Both the position numbers and the translations under genes were made by a program. This document shows positions 59,464-64,000 of a stretch of 64,000 nt of DNA, piece after piece. The notes beneath the pieces were generated by a model, which did no database searches, was not told where the DNA came from, and saw only the letters and a list, made by a program, of their open reading frames with translations. The DNA comes from Planctomonas deserti (GTDB lineage Bacteria > Actinomycetota > Actinomycetes > Actinomycetales > Microbacteriaceae). The stretch is from assembly GCF_003067705.1 (NCBI RefSeq), contig NZ_QANL01000001.1:124001-188000 (forward strand), given 5' to 3'. How positions within the stretch are numbered: the stretch's first letter is position 1; every line of letters begins with the position of its first letter.

Positions 59464-60405
59464 CTACCGCTCGTCGAGCTCCCGCGGCACGGTGATCGCG
59501 TCCACGAGGGCGCCGTTGCGCCAGACGGTGATCTCGATGGGCCTGTCTATGGCGTCGTCCACCATGAGCTGCTGGATTGCGGTGGCGGTCAGCACGCGCG
59601 TGTGACCGAGCTCGATCACGATGTCGCCGCGGTGCAGCCCGGCCTCCTCGGCGGGGCTGCCGGGCGCGACACCGGCGACCTGCAATCCCGTGGCCGAGCC
59701 CACCCGCGCGGCCGCCTCGGGCGCGAGCGGTACCTGCGCCCCGATGATCCCGAGCCAGGCCCGACGCACCCGGCCTTCGGCCATGAGCGCGGTGATGATC
59801 CTCCGCGTCGTCGCATTGATCGGCACCGCGAGTCCCACGCCGACGCCGGCCACCGCCGTGTTCACGCCGACCATCCGACCCGCGCTGTCCGCCAGGACTC
59901 CCCCGCTGTTGCCCGGGTTCAGCGCCGCGTCCGTCTGGATCACCTCGTCGATCACCCGGCCGGCCTGCGTCGGCAGGGAGCGCCCGACGGCGGACACGAT
60001 GCCCGCCGTGACACTGCCCGCAAGGCCGAGGGGGTTGCCCAGCGCCACCACGACCTGACCCACGCGCAGCTGCGACGCGTCGCCGAGCTCGACCGGATGC
60101 GGGACCGCGTCCCGGGCGCGCAGAACCGCGAGGTCGGAGAGCGTGTCGCGCCCGACCACATCGACCCGCGTCGTCGTGCCGTCCGAGAACACCGCGTCGG
60201 CGGCATCCGCCCCGGCGACCACGTGGGCGCTGGTCAGGAGGAGGCCCTCCGCGTCGATGACGCTCGCACTACCGGCGCCCGATCCCCGCGGGCCGCGCAC
60301 GGCGATGCTCGCCACACTGGGGAGCACGCGCTCCGCGACCGCCACCACCGTCCTCGAGTAGGCGTCGAGGAGTCCGTCGTTGTCCATCCCGGGCGGGCCG
60401 TTCAT
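59464..60405 (-). CDS. S1C (HtrA/DegP-type) serine protease, soluble form
   Basis: A 313-aa trypsin-like protease with His61 (LTSAHVV), Asp91 (TLSDLAVL) and Ser167 (NPGNSGGVL), followed by one PDZ domain (about 220-305, GLQVAGVAPGSPAEEAGLHRGDIVIELG). Unlike most HtrA proteins it has no signal peptide and no N-terminal membrane helix, so it would be cytoplasmic. A later ATG (codon 7) is also possible. Stands alone. Confidence 0.9.
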   Translation of the reverse strand: MNGPPGMDNDGLLDAYSRTVVAVAERVLPSVASIAVRGPRGSGAGSASVIDAEGLLLTSAHVVAGADAADAVFSDGTTTRVDVVGRDTLSDLAVLRARDAVPHPVELGDASQLRVGQVVVALGNPLGLAGSVTAGIVSAVGRSLPTQAGRVIDEVIQTDAALNPGNSGGVLADSAGRMVGVNTAVAGVGVGLAVPINATTRRIITALMAEGRVRRAWLGIIGAQVPLAPEAAARVGSATGLQVAGVAPGSPAEEAGLHRGDIVIELGHTRVLTATAIQQLMVDDAIDRPIEITVWRNGALVDAITVPRELDER

Positions 60406-60484
60406 GGCACCAGAGCGTACGTCCGGCCGCGCCCCCGACGAGCGTCGTTCGCTTGCAGCACAGACGGGGGAACTCGACTTGAGG

Positions 60485-61330
60485 TCAGTGCACCAGACCG
60501 GTGATCAGCGCGCCCGCGAGGGCGATCGCACCCTGACCGAGGGTGAGCGCACCCGTGACGAGCGCGGCACCTCCCGCCAGCGACCAGAGCCGGCGGACCG
60601 ACCGTGACTCGCGCTCGCCGCGGTGCAGCTCCTCCCAGTGCACCTTGACGGCCTGGGTCGGCGGGACCATCGATGCGCTGTACCGCTCGAGCGCGGCGCA
60701 GACGGAGTCGGCCTGGAACTCGGACAGCGACGCCGGCCGGCTGACCAGGATGCGCACCAGCTGCGAGGCCGGGGCAAGGTCGATGCCGTCCGGCAGGACC
60801 TTGGCGTCGACACCGCGCGCCCCCACGATCGCGACGCACGCGCGAACGGGTACCCCGACCACGCCGGCGTCGGCGAGGATGCGGGCGACGCCGCGCGCCT
60901 CGTGCTGAGCGGCGCGGACGTACTGCTGCCGCCGGCCGTTGACGCGCACGTTCATTCCCCGGGCCCACACGCGTCCACCGCGGTGGTGCTTCGCGTTGAT
61001 CGTGAAGACGCCCTGCGGCCCGACGACCACGTGGTCGACGTCCGACATCCCCGTGCCGATGGGCAAGGAGTGGAACACGTGCCAGCCGAGCGGCAGCCGG
61101 CTCAGTTCATGGCCGACCTCCTGCTCACCGAGCACGCCCTGATACCAGGGCCAGTCCTCGGCGGAGAGCGGCGAGACGCCGAGCACGCGCTGGAGCGCGG
61201 TCCGCTCGGTGGTCGTGGTGTCGGCGAGCCGCTCCATGAGCAGCTGCGCGGGTATGCGGCGCGGAGCCACCTTCACCCGAGTCCGCGTCGCCACGCGCGC
61301 GAGTAGATCCTGACCTGTCGTGCCCTGCAT
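60485..61330 (-). CDS. NERD domain protein with C-terminal membrane segment
   Basis: A 281-aa protein. The nuclease-related (NERD) domain spans about 65-165: GEQEVGHELSRLPLGWHVFHSLPIGTGMSDVDHVVVGPQGVFTINAKHHRGGRVW. The Asp of DVDHVVVG and Lys of NAKHH are kept; the usual acidic residue before the Lys is Asn here. A hydrophobic Ala/Gly/Leu segment (about 258-279) ends the protein. Function unknown. The start at 61330 is supported by the GGGGGAGCAGGAT before the ATG. Confidence 0.85.
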   Translation of the reverse strand: MQGTTGQDLLARVATRTRVKVAPRRIPAQLLMERLADTTTTERTALQRVLGVSPLSAEDWPWYQGVLGEQEVGHELSRLPLGWHVFHSLPIGTGMSDVDHVVVGPQGVFTINAKHHRGGRVWARGMNVRVNGRRQQYVRAAQHEARGVARILADAGVVGVPVRACVAIVGARGVDAKVLPDGIDLAPASQLVRILVSRPASLSEFQADSVCAALERYSASMVPPTQAVKVHWEELHRGERESRSVRRLWSLAGGAALVTGALTLGQGAIALAGALITGLVH

Positions 61331-61493
61331 ATCCTGCTCCCCCTTGCCCTTCGGCACGATATGGCCGGCCGGGGATGCGGCGCTGCCCCCACTTTGGGGC
61401 GCTGCGGCGACCCGGGCGGCTGCGAGAGCGCGTCCCACCGAAGATTCGCTACCTGATCGACGCTGCCCATAGGCGACGGGAAAGTCGCTTTCC

Positions 61494-62270
61494 CTACTGC
61501 GTAGCAGTTTCCAGATTCGCCATCGTCGCACTGGCGAGCTCTGAGACGACCTGTGGATCGATGCCTCCAAGACCCACCTGAGCGATGGTAACCACGTTGT
61601 GACCCGACGCGACGACGGCGATGTCGGCGATGACGATGAGGAAGCTCACCGAGGCCTGCAACTTGAACGCGAGCGTGGAATCCGCATAGTTGGGCAGCGA
61701 AACAGGCAGGATTTGCACCGCCGAAGTGATGCCCTGGTCGTCAGTGATAGTGAAGTTGGCACAATCCTTCAGCTTCTCGGCGAACGCCTCTAGCTTGTCG
61801 GAGTCCACCTCGGACTCGTAGCTCTTCAGCTCTACTGTGGCTCCGTGCAGGTCGAACATCTCGTCGCCGGACTTCTTGAACTCGGCCTTCGAGGCGGCGA
61901 CCGCCTCCTCGCCCTCAGGAACGAGAGCAACGTCACCGAAGTCGGTACTTGCTGAGAGGTCGCACTCGGCCGGGTTGTACGTGGAGGCCGCGTCGTCGTC
62001 CGCCGCCCCCGCGTCATCAATCGACCCCACCTCCCACCCCTCGGCAGTGATGGCTTCGACGGCGGGCAGGGCGGCGTCAGCCTGATCTTGCGTCAAGACG
62101 CCTCGCGACCCGCTGGCTGCAGGTTCGGCAGTGGCTGTAGGAGAAGCGACCGCTTCTTGATCACCGACCGTGACCGCCTCTTTTGCCGGCGACGAACATC
62201 CGGCAAGTAGCAGCGCCGCGACTCCCATGGTTGTTGCAGAAATACTCAAGCCTGATCGGCGCAATTTCAT
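61494..62270 (-). CDS. Secreted lipoprotein, PknH-sensor-like
   Basis: A 258-aa protein with a lipoprotein signal (LLLAGC, Cys25) and a Thr/Ala/Pro linker, then a globular extracellular domain (about 60-258) with two cysteines (ECDL, DCANF) likely forming a disulfide, and a C-terminal VVTIAQVGLGGIDPQVVSELASATM segment reminiscent of the sensor domain of PknH-type proteins. The ligand is unknown. Its codon use is less GC-biased than its neighbours'. Confidence 0.72.
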   Translation of the reverse strand: MKLRRSGLSISATTMGVAALLLAGCSSPAKEAVTVGDQEAVASPTATAEPAASGSRGVLTQDQADAALPAVEAITAEGWEVGSIDDAGAADDDAASTYNPAECDLSASTDFGDVALVPEGEEAVAASKAEFKKSGDEMFDLHGATVELKSYESEVDSDKLEAFAEKLKDCANFTITDDQGITSAVQILPVSLPNYADSTLAFKLQASVSFLIVIADIAVVASGHNVVTIAQVGLGGIDPQVVSELASATMANLETATQ

Positions 62271-62517
62271 CGATCTCCCTCATCCCCGTGTTCCGCTCAC
62301 TCTAAGCGGAGCGGACGTCCCCTGCTTCGGGAGGCGAGAGCGCCCTTCGGTTGCGACCGACGGTCTCGGACCGAAGCAGCACATGGGACTGCACTGCTCA
62401 TATGAAAAAGCCTGTAGATACTCGTCGCGTCCCTGGGCGAGCCCAGGTCGCTCGAGTCGCGTAACAAGAACTGGCCCAGGTGCGCCGCGCAGGCACCGGC
62501 AGCAGCCCGCGGAGATA

Positions 62518-62561
62518 GTTGACCGATGTCCACTACCGGCGTATAGTTGACAGCAGTCAAC
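62518..62561 (+). promoter_or_regulatory. Promoter with two operators for the DHA2 exporter
   Basis: -35 TTGACC (62519-62524), 17-bp spacer, -10 TATAGT (62542-62547). Operator 1, GTTGAC-cgat-GTCCAC (62518-62533), covers the -35; operator 2, GTTGAC-agca-GTCAAC (62546-62561), covers the end of the -10 and the start site. They are 28 bp apart on the same face with small offset. A MarR- or TetR-type regulator is implied, none is in view. The rest of 62271-62517 shows no gene. Confidence 0.75.
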
Positions 62562-62577
62562 CAAAAGCAGGAGATCG

Positions 62578-64000
62578 ATGTCGCGCACCACCACCGCAAA
62601 GCACCGCAAGGAAAAGGAACCACGCCAGCCCGTCTCGCCCGACGGCAGCATGAGCCAGAGGCAGGTGCTCGAGTCCCTGTCGGGGCTGCTGCTCGGCATG
62701 TTCGTGTCGATCCTGGCCGGCACCGTCGTCGCCACGTCGCTGCCGATCATCATCTCGGACCTCAAGGGCGACCAGTCCGCCTACACCTGGGTCGTCACCG
62801 CGACGCTGCTCGCCACGACGGTCAGCACGCCGCTCTGGGGCAAGTTCGCCGACCTCTTCAACCGCAAGCTGCTCATCCAGCTCGCGCTCACGATCTTCGT
62901 CCTCGGGTCCGCGCTCGCCGGTTTCTCGCAGAACACCGACATGCTGATCGTGTTCCGCGTGCTGCAGGGCCTCGGCGCCGGCGGCCTCGCCTCGCTCAGC
63001 CAGATCATCATGGCCGACATCATCAGCCCGCGTGACCGCGGCAAGTACGCCGGCCTCTTCGGCGGCGTCATGGCCATCGGCACCGTCGGCGGCCCGCTGC
63101 TCGGCGGCCTCATCACCGACGGGTTCGGCTGGCGCTGGAACTTCTTCATCGCCCTGCCCGTGGCCGTGGTCGCCATCATCCTGCTGCAGCGCACGCTGCA
63201 CCTGCCCAAGCACCCCAAGCGCACCGTGCACATCGACTACTTCGGTGCCGTGCTGATCGCCGCGGGCGTGTCCCTCCTGCTGATCTGGGTCTCCCTCGCC
63301 GGCAAGGACTTCGAGTGGGCGTCCCTCCCCTCGTACGTCATGGTCGGCGGCGCGGCTCTGCTCCTGATCGCCGCTGTGATCGTCGAGCTGAAGGCCCCCG
63401 AGCCGATCATCCCGCTGTCGATGTTCAAGAACCGCACCTTCACCCTCGCGGTCATCGCGAGCATCTCGGTCGGCGTCTCGATGTTCGGCACGTCGGTGTT
63501 CCTCGCGCAGTACATGCAGCTGGCCCGCGGCGCGACCCCAACCCAGTCGGGCCTGCTCACCATCCCCATGATGGCCGGCCTGCTCATCGCGTCGACGATC
63601 TTCGGTGGCATCATCAGCCGCCGGGGCACCTGGAAGGCCATCATGGTCTCCGGCTCCGTGCTCGTCGTCGCCGGCACGATCCTCCTCGGAACCCTGCAGT
63701 ACGACACGAGCCTCGTGTTCGTGGGCGTCTTCATGTTCACCCTCGGCGCCGGGCTCGGCATGCTGATGCAGAACCTGGTGCTCGTTGTGCAGAACTCCAT
63801 CGAGGTGAAGAACCTGGGCGTCGCCACGAGCGCGGTCACGTTCTTCCGCAGCCTCGGCGGCACCATCGGCGTGTCCGTACTGGGCTCCGTGCTCGGCACG
63901 CTCATCGCGGACCACCTCGCGACCGGCATCGTGAAGCTCAGCCCCGCTGAGCAGGCCCAGGCCGCACAGACGCTCGGCGACGGCACCATCCCGCACGTCG
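62578..64000 (+). CDS. DHA2-family MFS drug exporter (EmrB/QacA type), 5' part
   Basis: An open frame runs from the ATG at 62578 to the window edge (474 codons, no stop seen). After a basic, soluble N-terminus (about 35 residues) come many hydrophobic helices; the motif C-like stretch of DHA2 exporters fits GLFGGVMAIGTVGGPLLGGLI, and TWVVTATLLATTVSTPLWGKFADLFNRK is the hallmark loop 2-3 region. Fourteen helices are expected. AGCAGGAG precedes the start. It probably expels a hydrophobic or cationic drug. Confidence 0.92.
   Translation, partial: MSRTTTAKHRKEKEPRQPVSPDGSMSQRQVLESLSGLLLGMFVSILAGTVVATSLPIIISDLKGDQSAYTWVVTATLLATTVSTPLWGKFADLFNRKLLIQLALTIFVLGSALAGFSQNTDMLIVFRVLQGLGAGGLASLSQIIMADIISPRDRGKYAGLFGGVMAIGTVGGPLLGGLITDGFGWRWNFFIALPVAVVAIILLQRTLHLPKHPKRTVHIDYFGAVLIAAGVSLLLIWVSLAGKDFEWASLPSYVMVGGAALLLIAAVIVELKAPEPIIPLSMFKNRTFTLAVIASISVGVSMFGTSVFLAQYMQLARGATPTQSGLLTIPMMAGLLIASTIFGGIISRRGTWKAIMVSGSVLVVAGTILLGTLQYDTSLVFVGVFMFTLGAGLGMLMQNLVLVVQNSIEVKNLGVATSAVTFFRSLGGTIGVSVLGSVLGTLIADHLATGIVKLSPAEQAQAAQTLGDGTIPHV

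Overview
The window is about 70% GC and gene-dense. Its gene content points to an actinobacterium of the order Micrococcales, most likely family Microbacteriaceae. The reasons are a DUF222-HNH endonuclease, the DUF7882 small-protein family, a DUF4011-type helicase carrying the P-loop variant PGTGGTQT, many putative leaderless genes with a TANNNT box 6-7 nt before the start codon, and dispersed palindromes built around CCTGAGCCTGTCGAAGG. I see no prophage, plasmid, CRISPR or secondary-metabolite locus. The genus is not determined.

Layout. 1-9.7 kb holds central metabolism and housekeeping: the tail of a GlsB/YeaQ-type membrane protein, L-serine dehydratase, a thiosulfate/mercaptopyruvate sulfurtransferase, a DUF255 thioredoxin-like protein translationally coupled to an aldo/keto reductase, and the RNA helicase HrpA. 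9.7-11.7 kb is a thiolase/SDR pair for acyl-CoA degradation. 11.7-14 kb is a DUF222-HNH endonuclease gene flanked by repeats, including an array of about 173-bp tandem units. 14-22.2 kb has an aldehyde dehydrogenase, a GNAT, two MFS exporters, two aldo/keto reductases, a DUF4349 lipoprotein and a membrane protein.

22.2-28.3 kb is an arabinoside-utilisation operon: a LacI regulator, a Tat-type lipoprotein binding protein, two permeases and a GH51 arabinofuranosidase, with a palindromic operator on the promoter. 29-36 kb is a gamma-glutamyl-amine (polyamine or ethanolamine type) catabolic operon: glutamine-synthetase-like ligase, class I amidotransferase hydrolase, aldehyde dehydrogenase, SDR and a FadR-type regulator, with a divergent APC permease. 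37.6-44.2 kb is a galactoside locus: binding protein, two permeases and LacI in one direction and a GH42 beta-galactosidase in the other, with divergent promoters that both carry LacI-like palindromes.

44.3-52.7 kb mixes small conserved proteins, tRNA-Ala(CGC), GalU, a RimJ-like acetyltransferase, 5-formyl-THF cyclo-ligase, an FmdB-type zinc ribbon, MscL and a second, distinct GH51 enzyme. 52.8-57.2 kb holds a small conserved protein and a 1357-aa superfamily 1 helicase-like protein whose Walker A lysine and DEAD/DEAS-type acid are missing; this is the most unusual protein here. 57.4-64 kb carries tRNA-Arg(CCU), an MFS transporter with a 21-bp palindrome in its upstream region, a cytoplasmic-looking HtrA-like protease, a NERD protein, a lipoprotein, and the start of a DHA2-type drug exporter whose promoter is covered by two matching operators.

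Three palindrome families (a 26-nt CCTGAGCCTGTCGAAGG type, a 63-nt GTGAGGTGCC type, and a 70-nt GCGACACGCCGC type) occupy many gaps between genes and probably act as terminators or REP-like elements.
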